DNA of 64,000 nt from Pseudolabrys sp035718275 (GCA_035718275.1 DASTHI010000031.1:248001-312000); one strand, 5' to 3'. Shown: positions 25,230-35,029, numbered from the stretch's first letter. Made by a program: numbers and translations. Notes: a model not told the origin generated them from the letters alone.

Positions 25230-26363
25230 ATGAGTGAAAAAGGCTTGAAAATTGTGCCGGGGCCTGAGGCGAAGCAAATTCCTCCGCAGCCGAAGAGCGG
25301 CATTGGTGGGCAAAAATCCTTTGTAGCACGCAAGGGATTGCGAATGATCCTGCTGGTCATAGTGCCCGCGCTGGTCCTCATTATTGGCGGCGTACTGTAT
25401 CTTTCCGGTGGGCGATACATCTCGACGGACAATGCCTTTGTCGGCGCGCAGAAGGTGCTGATCACGCCCGATATCGCTGGCAAGATAAATCACGTCGCGG
25501 TGCGCGAAGGCCAGCACGTCAGTCCTGGTGACGAACTCTTCACGCTCGACCAGCAGCCCTATGCTCTCGCGCTTAAGCAGGCCAAGGGCAAGCTTGATGC
25601 CGCACGCAGCGAGTTCGAGAAGCTGAAGACAAGTCTCGTGTCTCTGAACGCGCTTGCCGATCTTGCCGCCAAGAATGTCGATCTCAAGCGGCACGATGTC
25701 GAACGAAAGAGTCGACTCGTGAAGTCACAGGCGGGCTCTGAAGCTGATCTTGATGCAGCCCAGGCTGCGGTCGTGAATGCCGAACTGCAGGCGCAGCAAG
25801 CGATTCAACAGCGCGATACAGCCATGGCCGAGCTGCTCGGAAATCCCAATCTTCCTCTGGAGGAATTCCCCGAATACGCACAGGCAAAGGCGGCGCTGGA
25901 GAATGCGCAACGCGACTACGAGCATACGATCGTTCGCGCGCCCATATCAGGGACAGCTACCCAGGTGGAAAAAATCCAGCTTGGCCGCTACGTCAGCGCC
26001 GGGACCCCGATAATGAGCATTATCGACGACGCGGCGCCGTGGGTCGATGCCAATCCGAAAGAAACCGACATTACTTACCTGCGCGTCGGGCAAAAGGCGA
26101 CAATCGAAGTCGACAGCTATCCTGATCGTACATTCACTGGCACCGTCGTCGCCGTGAGTCCCGGTACCGGAGCTCAATTTTCCATTTTGCCTCCGGAGAA
26201 TGCGACCGGAAACTGGGTCAAGGTCGTACAGCGGGTGCCGGTACGCATAGTCTTCGACAACGGTGAAGATACCCACCTTTTGCGAGCCGGAATGAGCGTG
26301 ACCGTCGACATCGACACGGGGCACAGGCGCTGGCCGTTCACCTCTGCCAACGCAAAGGAATAA
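25230..26363 (+). CDS. emrA: HlyD-family periplasmic adaptor (EmrA type)
   Basis: Membrane-fusion protein that links an inner-membrane MFS pump to the outer membrane. It has a short cytosolic N-terminus, one membrane helix (~39-58) and the typical STDNAFVGAQ start of the periplasmic part. A lipoyl-like domain flanks a long alpha-hairpin (~110-215), and a beta-barrel follows (PWVDANPKETDITYLRVGQK). 377 residues. It sits between marR and emrB, 9 bases before emrB. No TolC gene is nearby. Substrates, probably hydrophobic toxicants or aromatics, are unknown. Confidence 0.92.
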   Translation: MSEKGLKIVPGPEAKQIPPQPKSGIGGQKSFVARKGLRMILLVIVPALVLIIGGVLYLSGGRYISTDNAFVGAQKVLITPDIAGKINHVAVREGQHVSPGDELFTLDQQPYALALKQAKGKLDAARSEFEKLKTSLVSLNALADLAAKNVDLKRHDVERKSRLVKSQAGSEADLDAAQAAVVNAELQAQQAIQQRDTAMAELLGNPNLPLEEFPEYAQAKAALENAQRDYEHTIVRAPISGTATQVEKIQLGRYVSAGTPIMSIIDDAAPWVDANPKETDITYLRVGQKATIEVDSYPDRTFTGTVVAVSPGTGAQFSILPPENATGNWVKVVQRVPVRIVFDNGEDTHLLRAGMSVTVDIDTGHRRWPFTSANAKE

Positions 26364-26372
26364 AAGATAGTC

Positions 26373-27911
26373 GTGCCATTCGCCTCAATCGATCCGAAGC
26401 TCCGGCGAATTCTGATTACCGTCTGCACGATGACGGCCACCATCATGCAGGCCCTCGATACGACCATCGCAAATGTCGCCCTGCCCTACATGCAGGGCTC
26501 GTTGTCGGCATCGCTTGATCAGATCAACTGGGTGCTGACATCGTATATCGTCGCAGCTGCGATCATGACCGCTCCGATCGGTTGGCTTTCCGATCGGTTC
26601 GGCCGGAAAAAGCTATTTGTGACCTGCGTCGCCGGCTTCACGTTGGCCTCGTTTCTCTGCGCGCTGGCGCAAAATATCGAGCAGATCGTGCTTTTCCGGC
26701 TGTTGCAAGGCATGGCCGGCGCGGCGCTCGTACCGTTGTCGCAATCCGTGCTGCTCGATGCCTACTCTACCGAGGAGCATGGACAGGCGATGGCAATCTG
26801 GGGCGTCGGAGTCATGCTCGGGCCAATCATGGGCCCGACTCTCGGCGCCTGGCTCACAGACAACTATTCATGGCATTGGGTCTTCCTGATCAACCTGCCG
26901 ATCGGCGTGATCACGGTTCTCGGGCTGCTGGTGTTCATGGAGGAGACCAGAAAGCACGAACATCTGCGATTCGACTGGTTCGGGTTTGTCGCTCTCGGCA
27001 TCGGTATTGGTGCGCTGCAACTGCTGCTGGATCGTGGCGAGCAGGTCGGCTGGTTCGATTCGACTGAGATCTGGATCGAGGCGATCGTGTCGGTTTGTGG
27101 GTTCTACTACTTTTTTGCGCATTCGCTGACCACTCCCGAACCATTTGTCCGATTCGAAATGTTCAAGGATCGCAATTTTGTCAGCGGCTGCATTTTCATG
27201 GTGGTCATCGGCGTGGTGCTGTTCGGCACGATGGCGCTGGTCACGCCATTCATGCAGAATTTACTCGGTTACCCGATCCAGACCGCCGGACTGCTGCTCG
27301 GCTCGCGCGGCGTCGGTACACTCCTCACCATGCTGGCTGCACCCCGGCTGATGCGGATGGTGCATCCGCGTTACCTGATTCTATGCGGTCTCATTCTGAC
27401 AGCGGGCACGCTCTACTACATGACGGGGTTTTCGCTGGATGTGACGCAAAGGATGATTGTCATGACCAGCATTGTACAGGGCATCGGCCTTGGTCTTCTG
27501 TTTGTGCCGATCTCTACGGTCGCATTCGCGACTTTGCCCGGACACCTGCGCACCGGGGCTACGGCCATCACGACACTGACGCGCAATATCGGCTCATCGG
27601 TTGGCATTTCCATGGTCATTGCGAATCTGACCAGCAAGACAACTGAAATGCATGCGCGGTTGACCGAGCACATCACGCCTTTCAATGACGCGCTGCAGAT
27701 GCCCGACGTCGGGACAATTCTCAATGTGCATTCGGATATCGGGCGCGCTCTGCTTGACCTCATCGTCACGCAGCAGGCGACGATGATCGCCTACCTAAAC
27801 GATTTCAAGCTGCTCATGATTTTGACTCTGGCCGTGATCCCGCTGGTGCTGATCATCGGAAATTCGCGACCGTCGGCCGGCACAAACCTGCAAGTCGCAG
27901 GTGGCGACTAA
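26373..27911 (+). CDS. emrB: DHA2-family MFS drug exporter (EmrB type)
   Basis: Fourteen-helix proton-driven exporter, 512 residues. Signature pieces are ALDTTIANVALPYMQGSL in helix 1, the loop GWLSDRFGRKKLFV, and helix 5 WGVGVMLGPIMGPTLGAWL (antiporter motif C). The start is GTG at 26373, following emrA closely. With EmrA it should form a tripartite pump with an outer-membrane channel encoded elsewhere. It ends convergently with the CoA-transferase gene, 59 bases apart, with no obvious terminator hairpin between them. Confidence 0.93.
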   Translation: MPFASIDPKLRRILITVCTMTATIMQALDTTIANVALPYMQGSLSASLDQINWVLTSYIVAAAIMTAPIGWLSDRFGRKKLFVTCVAGFTLASFLCALAQNIEQIVLFRLLQGMAGAALVPLSQSVLLDAYSTEEHGQAMAIWGVGVMLGPIMGPTLGAWLTDNYSWHWVFLINLPIGVITVLGLLVFMEETRKHEHLRFDWFGFVALGIGIGALQLLLDRGEQVGWFDSTEIWIEAIVSVCGFYYFFAHSLTTPEPFVRFEMFKDRNFVSGCIFMVVIGVVLFGTMALVTPFMQNLLGYPIQTAGLLLGSRGVGTLLTMLAAPRLMRMVHPRYLILCGLILTAGTLYYMTGFSLDVTQRMIVMTSIVQGIGLGLLFVPISTVAFATLPGHLRTGATAITTLTRNIGSSVGISMVIANLTSKTTEMHARLTEHITPFNDALQMPDVGTILNVHSDIGRALLDLIVTQQATMIAYLNDFKLLMILTLAVIPLVLIIGNSRPSAGTNLQVAGGD

Positions 27912-27970
27912 GATCTGCGATACAACAGACTTGCGCGGATGACCGGTAGCGCTCCAGCCGTGCCGCGGAC

Positions 27971-29089
27971 TTAAGACCGGAATTCTTTGCGAATCTTTTC
28001 GGTGTGCTCACCGAGCGCCGGTATGGCTCCATAACTTCGCTTCTGATGCATGCGGACTGGTGCGGGAGCCGGCATGCTCACAGGTCCGCTCGGCGCGTCC
28101 ACGGTGATCCGTCGCAGATGCGGATGTCTTGAAAGCAGTTCCCAGTCGTTGACCCGCGCAAAAGCTATCTCTGCGGCCTCAAGCTTTTTCACCAGCTCGG
28201 GAAGCTCGTACCGGGCGAAGCCTGCGGCCACTCTGGCGTCGGTCTCGGCCCGGTTTTCAATACGCTTCGGATTGGTCGCGAAATTGGCATCCTTGGCGAG
28301 CGATAGATCTGCAAGAACCGTTTCCGCAAGCACTCGCCACTCGCGATCGTTCTGAATGGCAATCAGGATATCGGCGCCGTCGCGCGACTTGAAGACCCCG
28401 TAGGGTGCGATGGCTGCATGGGCAAGGCCGATGCGCCTAAACGGCGTGCCGCCTTCTCCGTGCAGAAGCGGCACCGTCATCCATTCGGCCATGGCGTCAA
28501 ACATCGAGACGGAAATTTCCGCGCCTTCGCCGGTCTTGGAACGAACAATGAGTGCCTCGAGAATGGCCTCATAGGCGTTCAAACCTGCCGCGATATCGAC
28601 GATCGAAACGCCAACGCGCGCGGGTCCCTCGGGACCACCGGTCACCGAGGCCACTCCTGATTCCGCCTGGATCAGAAGATCGTAGGCCTTTCGCTGGGCA
28701 TAGGGCCCACGCTCTCCGTAGCCCGAGATGGAACAGCAGATGAGCCGCGGGTATTGCTCGCGCAGCCGCGATATTGGAAGCCCGAGCCTGGCAAGCGCGC
28801 CGGGCTTCAGATTTTGTACAAACACATCGGCCTTGGCGAGCATAGCCTCCAGCAACGCCTTGTCGTCCGGCTTGCCCAGATCGAGGACAACCGATTCCTT
28901 GCCCCGGTTTAGCCAGACGAAGTTCGCGCTCTCGCCATGCACGACGTGGTCGTAACTGCGCGCAAAGTCGCCCTCAGGACGCTCCACCTTGATGACCCGC
29001 GCACCCGCATCGGCAAGTCGGCACGTGCATTGCGGCGCCGCGACTGCCTGCTCCACCGATACGACCAGCAGGCCGGCTAAAGGAAGCAC
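27971..29089 (-). CDS. Family III (CaiB/BaiF) CoA-transferase
   Basis: Transfers CoA between carboxylic acids by a mixed-anhydride mechanism. The catalytic Asp is residue 137 in KAYDLLIQAESG, and the CoA-binding start is LADAGARVIKVERPEGDFAR, typical of the formyl-CoA/carnitine CoA-transferase fold. 372 residues, slightly short at the N-terminus. The start is GTG with GGAG 7 bases upstream. It is the last gene of the same-strand catabolic run and, beside an acyl-CoA dehydrogenase and an SDR, would activate the pathway acid. Substrate unknown. Confidence 0.9.
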   Translation of the reverse strand: MLPLAGLLVVSVEQAVAAPQCTCRLADAGARVIKVERPEGDFARSYDHVVHGESANFVWLNRGKESVVLDLGKPDDKALLEAMLAKADVFVQNLKPGALARLGLPISRLREQYPRLICCSISGYGERGPYAQRKAYDLLIQAESGVASVTGGPEGPARVGVSIVDIAAGLNAYEAILEALIVRSKTGEGAEISVSMFDAMAEWMTVPLLHGEGGTPFRRIGLAHAAIAPYGVFKSRDGADILIAIQNDREWRVLAETVLADLSLAKDANFATNPKRIENRAETDARVAAGFARYELPELVKKLEAAEIAFARVNDWELLSRHPHLRRITVDAPSGPVSMPAPAPVRMHQKRSYGAIPALGEHTEKIRKEFRS

Positions 29090-29187
29090 GGACTTACTCC
29101 CCGATTGCAGCGCTGATTTTCGTTTCGCCGGGGACGTGATGGAGCCGGATTGGCCCTGACCGCAACTGTGGCGGAAGAATATTCATC

Positions 29188-30360
29188 TCAGTATGACCTC
29201 GGCAGTCCAAGAACGTGCTCTGCCAAATACGAAAGAATCATGTTGGTGGAAATCGGCGCCACCTGATAGAGGCGTGTCTCGCGAAACTTGCGTTCGATAT
29301 CGTATTCCTCCGCAAAACCGAACCCGCCATGCGTCTGCACGCACATGTCCGCCGCAGCCCAGGATGCGTCTGCGGCAAGGAGCTTAGCCATGTTCGCCTC
29401 GGCGCCGATATCCTCACCCGCCTCATATTTGTGCGCGGCCTCGTATACCATGAGCTCGGCCGCTCGCATCTGCGCATATGCCCGCGCGATCGGAAATTGA
29501 ACACCCTGATTTTTTCCGATCGGCCGATCGAATAGGACGCGTTCCCTGGCGTATTTCGTCGCCTTGGCAATGAACCATTTCGCATCGCCGATGCATTCGG
29601 CCGCGATCAGGATGCGCTCGGCATTCATCCCCGACAGAATGTATCTGAAGCCCTGACCCTCCTCGCCGATCAGGTTCTCGGCGGGTACGCGCAGGTCGTC
29701 GAAAAAGATCTGCGTTGTGGCGTGATTCATCATGGTACGGATCGGATTGATAGTGATGCTAGCCCCCTGTGCCAGCCGCATATCGACGAGAAAGACCGAA
29801 AGCCCGTCCGTGCGCTTCTTGGCCTGCCCCTTCGGCGTGGTCCGCGCAAGCAGGAGCATCAAATCGGAATGCTCCGCGCGTGAGGTCCAGATTTTTTGAC
29901 CATTGATGATGTAGTGATCATTCCCTTCACGCCGTGCGGTCGTGCGCAGCGAGAGCGTATCGGTACCAGACGTCGGCTCCGTGACTCCGAATGCTTGCAA
30001 CCGCAGTTCGCCACTGGCGATCAGCGGCAGGTAGCGTTTTTTCTGGGCGTCGCTTCCATGCCTGAGAATCGTGCCCATAATGTACATCTGCGCATGGCAG
30101 GCGGCGCCGTTGCCCCCGGAGGCGTGAACCTCCTCCAGTATGGCCGCAGCTGCCCCAAGCGTAAGGCCGCTGCCTCCGTATTCCTCTGGAATCAAGGCTG
30201 CGAGATAGCCGGCTTCGGTGAGCGCGGAAACGAACTCGGCCGGGTAGGCCCTTTCCCTGTCCAACGCACGCCAATACTCTCCCGGAAACTTCGCACAGAG
30301 CGCGCGTACTCCAGCCCGTATCTCGGCGTGCTCTTCCCGCTCGGCGCTCCGCCTGGCCAT
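29188..30360 (-). CDS. Acyl-CoA dehydrogenase
   Basis: FAD-dependent enzyme that introduces a 2,3-double bond into an acyl-CoA. FAD-binding segments are AFGVTEPTSGTDTLSLRT and KIWTSRAEHSDLML; the C-terminal block is THGGFGFAEEYDIERKFRE, and the end (VAPISTNMILSYLAEHVLG) is typical of short/branched-chain members. 390 residues. GAGGGG precedes the ATG. It lies between the CoA-transferase and the SDR on one strand, so the three may act in sequence on one CoA ester. Chain specificity cannot be read. Confidence 0.9.
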   Translation of the reverse strand: MARRSAEREEHAEIRAGVRALCAKFPGEYWRALDRERAYPAEFVSALTEAGYLAALIPEEYGGSGLTLGAAAAILEEVHASGGNGAACHAQMYIMGTILRHGSDAQKKRYLPLIASGELRLQAFGVTEPTSGTDTLSLRTTARREGNDHYIINGQKIWTSRAEHSDLMLLLARTTPKGQAKKRTDGLSVFLVDMRLAQGASITINPIRTMMNHATTQIFFDDLRVPAENLIGEEGQGFRYILSGMNAERILIAAECIGDAKWFIAKATKYARERVLFDRPIGKNQGVQFPIARAYAQMRAAELMVYEAAHKYEAGEDIGAEANMAKLLAADASWAAADMCVQTHGGFGFAEEYDIERKFRETRLYQVAPISTNMILSYLAEHVLGLPRSY

Positions 30361-30482
30361 GGACCCCTCTTAGGTAACTGGCGAACCCTGTCGAACGCTC
30401 AGGATGCTACGGCAGTCCCTATCGAAGCCGGATGCCGAGAACAAGCGAGTTCGTGGCCGCAAAACTTTCGCGGCAAGCATCG

Positions 30483-31391
30483 TCATATCGGCTCCCAATG
30501 GAAGACGTCCTCCGATCTCTCCAGGGGCGTGAACGCGGACGCGAACGCGCCCTTGAGTTCGGCAGCGAGATGCTGCGGGGTCCAGCCGGCAGACCGATGG
30601 ATGGCCTTGATAGGCCTCGGCTGATTGAACAGGAATATTTCGTTGTTGCGAACGGAAAAGATCTGACCGGTGATGCCGTCCGCCGCTGCCGAGCAAAGAT
30701 ACACGGCGAGCGGTGCGACTTTCTCCGGCGTCATATGCTCAAATGCCGCGAGGCGGCGCCTGTCCTGCTCCGATTGTGCCGGGATTGACTCGATCATGCG
30801 AGTGAACGCAAACGGCGCAATGCAGTTGGAACGCACGTTGAATCTGGCCATATCGAGCGCAATGCCGCGCGATAGCCCCACAATCCCCAGCTTCGCGGCC
30901 ATGTAGTTGGCCTGGCCAAAGTTGCCGACAAGGCCTGAGGTGGATGTCATGTGCAGCATCACGCCCGAACCCTGCTCGCGGAAATAGGGCGCTATTGCGC
31001 GGCTCATGTTGAATGAGCCGTTGAGGTGCACGGAAATGACGTCCGACCAGTCGGACCAGCTCATCTTGTGAAATATGACGTCGCGCAGAATACCCGCGTT
31101 GTTGACGAGGATATCGATGCGCCCAAAAGCATCGACTGCCGTTCTGACGATCATTTCCGCATTCTTCGGCTCGGCAACGGACAATGTCGATGCGATTGCT
31201 TCTCCGCCGTTCTTCCGGATCGATTCGACCGTCGCCTGCGCCGGGCCGGCATCGGCGCCCTCGCCCTGAAGGGTTGAGCCGATATCGCACACAAGAACGC
31301 GCGCGCCTTCATTCGCGAGCATCGTCGCGATGGCGCGCCCGATCCCGCGTCCCGCTCCCGTGACGATGGCCGCCCTGCCGGCCAGCAACAT
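30483..31391 (-). CDS. SDR-family oxidoreductase with C-terminal extension
   Basis: NAD(P)-dependent short-chain dehydrogenase, ~302 residues, about 50 longer than the classical fold. The cofactor loop is VTGAGRGIGRAIATML, with NNAGILRDVIFHKMSW and the catalytic Tyr-x3-Lys in GQANYMAAKLG. The C-terminal extension starts at SVRNNEIFLFNQPRPIKAIH and resembles SDRs that act on 3-hydroxyacyl-CoA or steroid-like CoA esters. The ATG at 31391 has GGAG 5 bases upstream, so a GTG two codons earlier is less likely. Substrate unknown. Confidence 0.88.
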   Translation of the reverse strand: MLLAGRAAIVTGAGRGIGRAIATMLANEGARVLVCDIGSTLQGEGADAGPAQATVESIRKNGGEAIASTLSVAEPKNAEMIVRTAVDAFGRIDILVNNAGILRDVIFHKMSWSDWSDVISVHLNGSFNMSRAIAPYFREQGSGVMLHMTSTSGLVGNFGQANYMAAKLGIVGLSRGIALDMARFNVRSNCIAPFAFTRMIESIPAQSEQDRRRLAAFEHMTPEKVAPLAVYLCSAAADGITGQIFSVRNNEIFLFNQPRPIKAIHRSAGWTPQHLAAELKGAFASAFTPLERSEDVFHWEPI

Positions 31392-31422
31392 CAACACTCC
31401 GCTGATTGAAATTCCATGCCGG

Positions 31423-32526
31423 TTAGCCCCAGACTTCCTCAGCCAACTCGACGATCATGCGCAGCTTCGCCCACTGCTCGTCCTCGGTCAGTACATTTCC
31501 TTCTTCCGTTGAGGCAAAGCCGCATTGCGGCGACAGGCACAACTGGTCGATGGAAATGAATTTCGACGCCTCCTCGATGCGCCGTTTTATGTCATCCCTC
31601 GATTCGAGATGGCCGCTTTTTGAGGTAACCAGACCAAGAACCACGCGACGATCCTTTGGCACCATGCGCAGCGGCTCGAACCCCCCAGCCCGCGCAGTGT
31701 CGTACTCCAGGAAGAAGCCGTGGACCTTGATATTGTTGAACAGGATCTCTTGCACAGTCTCGTATCCGCCAGTGCCCATATAGGTCGATTTGTAGTTGCC
31801 TCGGCAAAGATGCATCGTGATCGTCATATCCGGTGGGATCTCCGACATCGCGACATTGATCAGCTCGCCATACAATCTCCCAAGCTGTTCGGGATCATCG
31901 CCGCGATCCTTCATCATCTGCCGATATTTCTCGTCACAAAGCATCGCGATAAACACTTCATCAAGCTGCAGGTATCGACAGCCGGCATCGGCGAAAGCCC
32001 GCACCGCGCTTCGATACGCCTTGCCAAGATCATCGAAGAAGTTCTCAAGTTTTGGATAGACATCCGCGTTGATCGGCGTCCGCATGGGTCTGCCATAGGC
32101 GGCGGACGGCGACGGTATAGTGATTTTCGGTGTTCGCCTGGTATGGGAGGCGACAAACCTAAAATGCTCGAGCATCGGATGACCGGAAAATCCGACTTTG
32201 CCGGTCACTTTTAGCCCTTCATTGCGCGTCGTCACGGCAGCAAACGCCACGCCGGTATCCATCACGTGCTTCTCGATGCCATCGAGGCCCCAGAGGAAAT
32301 CAAGATGCCACCATGATCGCCTGAATTCGCCATCGGTGATCGACTGCAGTCCGACATCTTCCTGCTTTTTGATCACACGCTCGATTTCGCGGTCCTCGAT
32401 TTCCGCGAGTTGGACCGACGTGATTTCGCCTCTGGCACGTTGCGCGCGCGCGAGCTTCAGCGCATCCGAACGCAGGAGACTGCCGACATGGTCGGCCCGA
32501 AATGGCGGTTTGCTACCTTCTTTCAT
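31423..32526 (-). CDS. MetE C-terminal-like zinc methyltransferase, paralogue 1 (subtype A)
   Basis: Cobalamin-independent methionine synthase II family, 367 residues: only the catalytic half of MetE. The zinc site is complete, with His239-x-Cys241 in MHLCRGN, Glu274 in FFLEYD and Cys335 in LSPQCGFAS. The N-terminus reads KPPFRADHVGSLLR, and the barrel segment RAFADAGCRYLQLDEV marks subtype A, shared with paralogue 2. Family members move an alkyl group onto a zinc-bound thiol (core methionine synthases, epoxyalkane:CoM transferase). Donor and acceptor here are unknown. It is the last of four paralogues in transcription order, 31 bases before the SDR. Confidence 0.9.
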   Translation of the reverse strand: MKEGSKPPFRADHVGSLLRSDALKLARAQRARGEITSVQLAEIEDREIERVIKKQEDVGLQSITDGEFRRSWWHLDFLWGLDGIEKHVMDTGVAFAAVTTRNEGLKVTGKVGFSGHPMLEHFRFVASHTRRTPKITIPSPSAAYGRPMRTPINADVYPKLENFFDDLGKAYRSAVRAFADAGCRYLQLDEVFIAMLCDEKYRQMMKDRGDDPEQLGRLYGELINVAMSEIPPDMTITMHLCRGNYKSTYMGTGGYETVQEILFNNIKVHGFFLEYDTARAGGFEPLRMVPKDRRVVLGLVTSKSGHLESRDDIKRRIEEASKFISIDQLCLSPQCGFASTEEGNVLTEDEQWAKLRMIVELAEEVWG

Positions 32527-32577
32527 ATCTGCTCAGATTCCCGGCTGTATCCCGCTCGCCTTGAGCACGCTTTGTTC

Positions 32578-33681
32578 CTAATCCCATACCTCTTCTGCCA
32601 ATTCGACGATCATCCGCAGCTTCGCCCATTGCTCGTCTTCTGCGAGGATATTGCCTTCCTCGGTGGATGCGAAGCCGCATTGCGGCGAAAGACAAAGTCG
32701 TTCGACGGGAACGAATTTTGCCGCTTGCTCGATCCGCCGTTTGATGTCGTCTTTGGATTCCAGCACGCCCGATTTCGACGTCACAAGCCCGAGCACGATG
32801 ATCTTGTCTTTCGGTACAAACCGAAGCGGCTCGAACCCGCCGGCACGGTCGGTATCGTATTCCATGAAATAGGCATTGACATTGATCGTGTTGAACAGCG
32901 CTTCGGCGACCGGTTCGTACCCGCCGGTAGCAACGAAAGTCGACTGAAAATTGCCGCGGCAAAGATGCATGGCAATGATCATCTCCGGCGGAACATCCGA
33001 AATCGCCGCATTGATCATGCCGGCGTAGATCGATGGCAGCTCGTCTGGATCATCGCCCCGGCGAGCCACTTGAGCGCGCAGCTTCGGATCGCAAAGATAT
33101 GTGAAGTTCACCTCGTCCAGCTGAAGGTATCGGCAACCCGCATCGGCAAACGCACGCACGACGAGTCGATAGGTAAGCCCGAGATCCCGGTAGAATTCGT
33201 CCATCTCGGGATAAATCGATTCCGGCACCGCATCGCGGCCGTATCGAAAGTGCAGCGACGAGGGCGATGGAATGGTCATTTTCGGAGTAACCCGGGTATG
33301 GGCTTTCACAAACCTGAAGTGCTCCAGCATCGGATGCCCGCTAAACGTACCGAGCCGGCCGATGACGCGCAGCATCATTGGCCTTGGATTGGGGCCCTGA
33401 AACTTGATCTTGCGTTCGCCTAGATAGGCTTCGACGCCATCGAGCGCGCCGAGAAAATCATAGTTCCAGAACGCGCGGCGAAATTCTCCATCGGTTACCG
33501 CCTGAAGGCCGATATCCTCTTGTTTCTTGATAATCGCGACGATCTCCGAGTCCTCCACCGCCTTGAGATCGCTCAGCGAGATTTCGTGCGCTTCGGACCT
33601 GCGACGGGCCGCCTTGAGAGGCATTGTCCGCAGCAGGCTGCCGACATGGTCCGCGCGAAAGGGAGGGTTCGTTCTTGTCAT
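32578..33681 (-). CDS. MetE C-terminal-like zinc methyltransferase, paralogue 2 (subtype A)
   Basis: Second subtype A paralogue, 367 residues. Zinc ligands fall at the same positions: His239, Cys241 (MHLCRGN), Glu274 (YFMEYD) and Cys335. It shares RAFADAGCRYLQLDEV with paralogue 1, but the substrate-facing N-terminal part differs (FWNYDFLGALDGVEAYLG, where the other three have SWWH). It starts 24 bases after a strong stem-loop and has no visible Shine-Dalgarno site, so expression may depend on transcription through the binding-protein gene or on its own weak signal. Function unknown; likely a different substrate from paralogue 1. Confidence 0.9.
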   Translation of the reverse strand: MTRTNPPFRADHVGSLLRTMPLKAARRRSEAHEISLSDLKAVEDSEIVAIIKKQEDIGLQAVTDGEFRRAFWNYDFLGALDGVEAYLGERKIKFQGPNPRPMMLRVIGRLGTFSGHPMLEHFRFVKAHTRVTPKMTIPSPSSLHFRYGRDAVPESIYPEMDEFYRDLGLTYRLVVRAFADAGCRYLQLDEVNFTYLCDPKLRAQVARRGDDPDELPSIYAGMINAAISDVPPEMIIAMHLCRGNFQSTFVATGGYEPVAEALFNTINVNAYFMEYDTDRAGGFEPLRFVPKDKIIVLGLVTSKSGVLESKDDIKRRIEQAAKFVPVERLCLSPQCGFASTEEGNILAEDEQWAKLRMIVELAEEVWD

Positions 33682-33704
33682 TGGTGGTTATAGCCACACG
33701 CAAC

Positions 33705-33732
33705 GAGACCGGCGCAAATAGACGCCGGTCTC
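33705..33732 (-). terminator. Strong stem-loop after the binding-protein gene
   Basis: GAGACCGGCG and CGCCGGTCTC form a perfect 10-base stem around an 8-base loop, 25 bases beyond the stop of the solute-binding protein. There is no T-tract after it on the minus strand, so it may stop transcription only partly or protect the upstream mRNA from 3' decay. Such hairpins commonly raise binding-protein mRNA over downstream genes in transporter operons. Confidence 0.72.
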
Positions 33733-33757
33733 TTCATTCACGGGCTATTTGCCGACT

Positions 33758-35029
33758 CTATTTCACGATCGCCTTTTCGTAAGGATAGATGACCTCCCCG
33801 CTCTTGTATTGCGGCGGGTAGATGATCACTTCTTTCGACAGATCGCGGAATTCATCGATCGTGTTGCCCTTGATGTTTTGGAATTGGGCTGCCAGCGTTC
33901 GCTCCTCCGCCCATTCACCCTGCTTGCCAAACTTCACGTCACCGACCACCGTCTTGAAGGTTGTCTTGCGCAGGTAGTCCGCAAGCACATCGTCATCGAG
34001 ACTTTTTGTAGCTGCGATCGAGTCGCCAAGCACCTGCAGGTACGCGTAGGCCCACACGGGCATGTAGTATCCGAGCGGATCCGTGCCCGCGCTCTTGGCT
34101 CGCTCCTGGTATTTCTTCAGCAGGTCCATCGAGCCGGGAAATTCCATCGATTTCGTCGGCAGCCAGGTCTCGAAATTGACCACGCCGTTCAGCAGCGGAC
34201 CAAGCTGGGTCTTGAAGACGGTCGCCTGCAGGCCGACCATGGCGCCGCCCCACATCTTCGGCTTGAAGCCGACTTCGTTCATCGCCTTGACCATACCGAC
34301 CGTGTCGAGCGGGTAGGAACAGATCACCAGAAGGTCGGGATTCAACGATTGGATCGCGCGAACAATCGGCGAGAAGTCGGTCGTCGATGGTGGGTACGCC
34401 CTGTTATAGACGATCTTGAAGCCGGACGTTTTTGCGTTTTCCTCCGCGCCTTCGCAGGCGTTGCGACCGAACTCGGCGTCAGCCATGGCGATTGCAATCG
34501 TCTGCGGCTTCGGTTTCTGCACCTCGGCAACCTTGAAGAATCCGCGTGTGAACGCCGGCTTCGGAGTTGGACCGTTCGGAATCATCGAGAAATATTTCGG
34601 ATAGTCGAACTTCTCATTAACGCCGGTCCCGAACAGGCTGATGAACACCTTTTTTCGCTGAATTGCGATCGGCAGCGCCGCAGCGATTTGCGTGGATGCA
34701 TAACCGCTGACGATGAGATCGACTTTGTCCACGTCGAGGAGTTTCGCGTAGATGCTCGGCACTTGCGAGGGATTGCTCTGGTCATCGTAATAGACGAGCT
34801 TTACCGGACGTCCGAGCAAACCGCCTTTCGCATTGACATCGTCTTCCCAGATCTGCATCGCCACCAGCGACATCTTGCCGTTGGCAGCCAGTGGGCCGGT
34901 CAGCGCCATTCCAAATCCGATCTTGATCGGATCTGCCGCCTTGACCGGCATCGCACCGAAAGCCAGCACGGCTGCTGCAGCCATCGCGCCCAGCCGAACC
35001 TTCCTAAGCCATTGGCCAATTTGGGACAT
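33758..35029 (-). CDS. Branched-chain-amino-acid-type ABC transporter binding protein (orphan)
   Basis: Periplasmic solute-binding protein of the LivJ/LivK (type I) family, 423 residues. The signal peptide is hydrophobic (GAMAAAAVLAFGAMPVKA), with cleavage before ADPIKIGFG. The fold start GFGMALTGPLAANGKMSLVA and the hinge region fit ligands such as amino acids, aromatic acids or amides. The ATG at 35029 has AAGGGGATT upstream, so the GTG at 35044 is not used. No permease or ATPase gene is adjacent. It lies in the middle of the MetE-like cluster, so its ligand may be the pathway substrate. Confidence 0.9.
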   Translation of the reverse strand: MSQIGQWLRKVRLGAMAAAAVLAFGAMPVKAADPIKIGFGMALTGPLAANGKMSLVAMQIWEDDVNAKGGLLGRPVKLVYYDDQSNPSQVPSIYAKLLDVDKVDLIVSGYASTQIAAALPIAIQRKKVFISLFGTGVNEKFDYPKYFSMIPNGPTPKPAFTRGFFKVAEVQKPKPQTIAIAMADAEFGRNACEGAEENAKTSGFKIVYNRAYPPSTTDFSPIVRAIQSLNPDLLVICSYPLDTVGMVKAMNEVGFKPKMWGGAMVGLQATVFKTQLGPLLNGVVNFETWLPTKSMEFPGSMDLLKKYQERAKSAGTDPLGYYMPVWAYAYLQVLGDSIAATKSLDDDVLADYLRKTTFKTVVGDVKFGKQGEWAEERTLAAQFQNIKGNTIDEFRDLSKEVIIYPPQYKSGEVIYPYEKAIVK

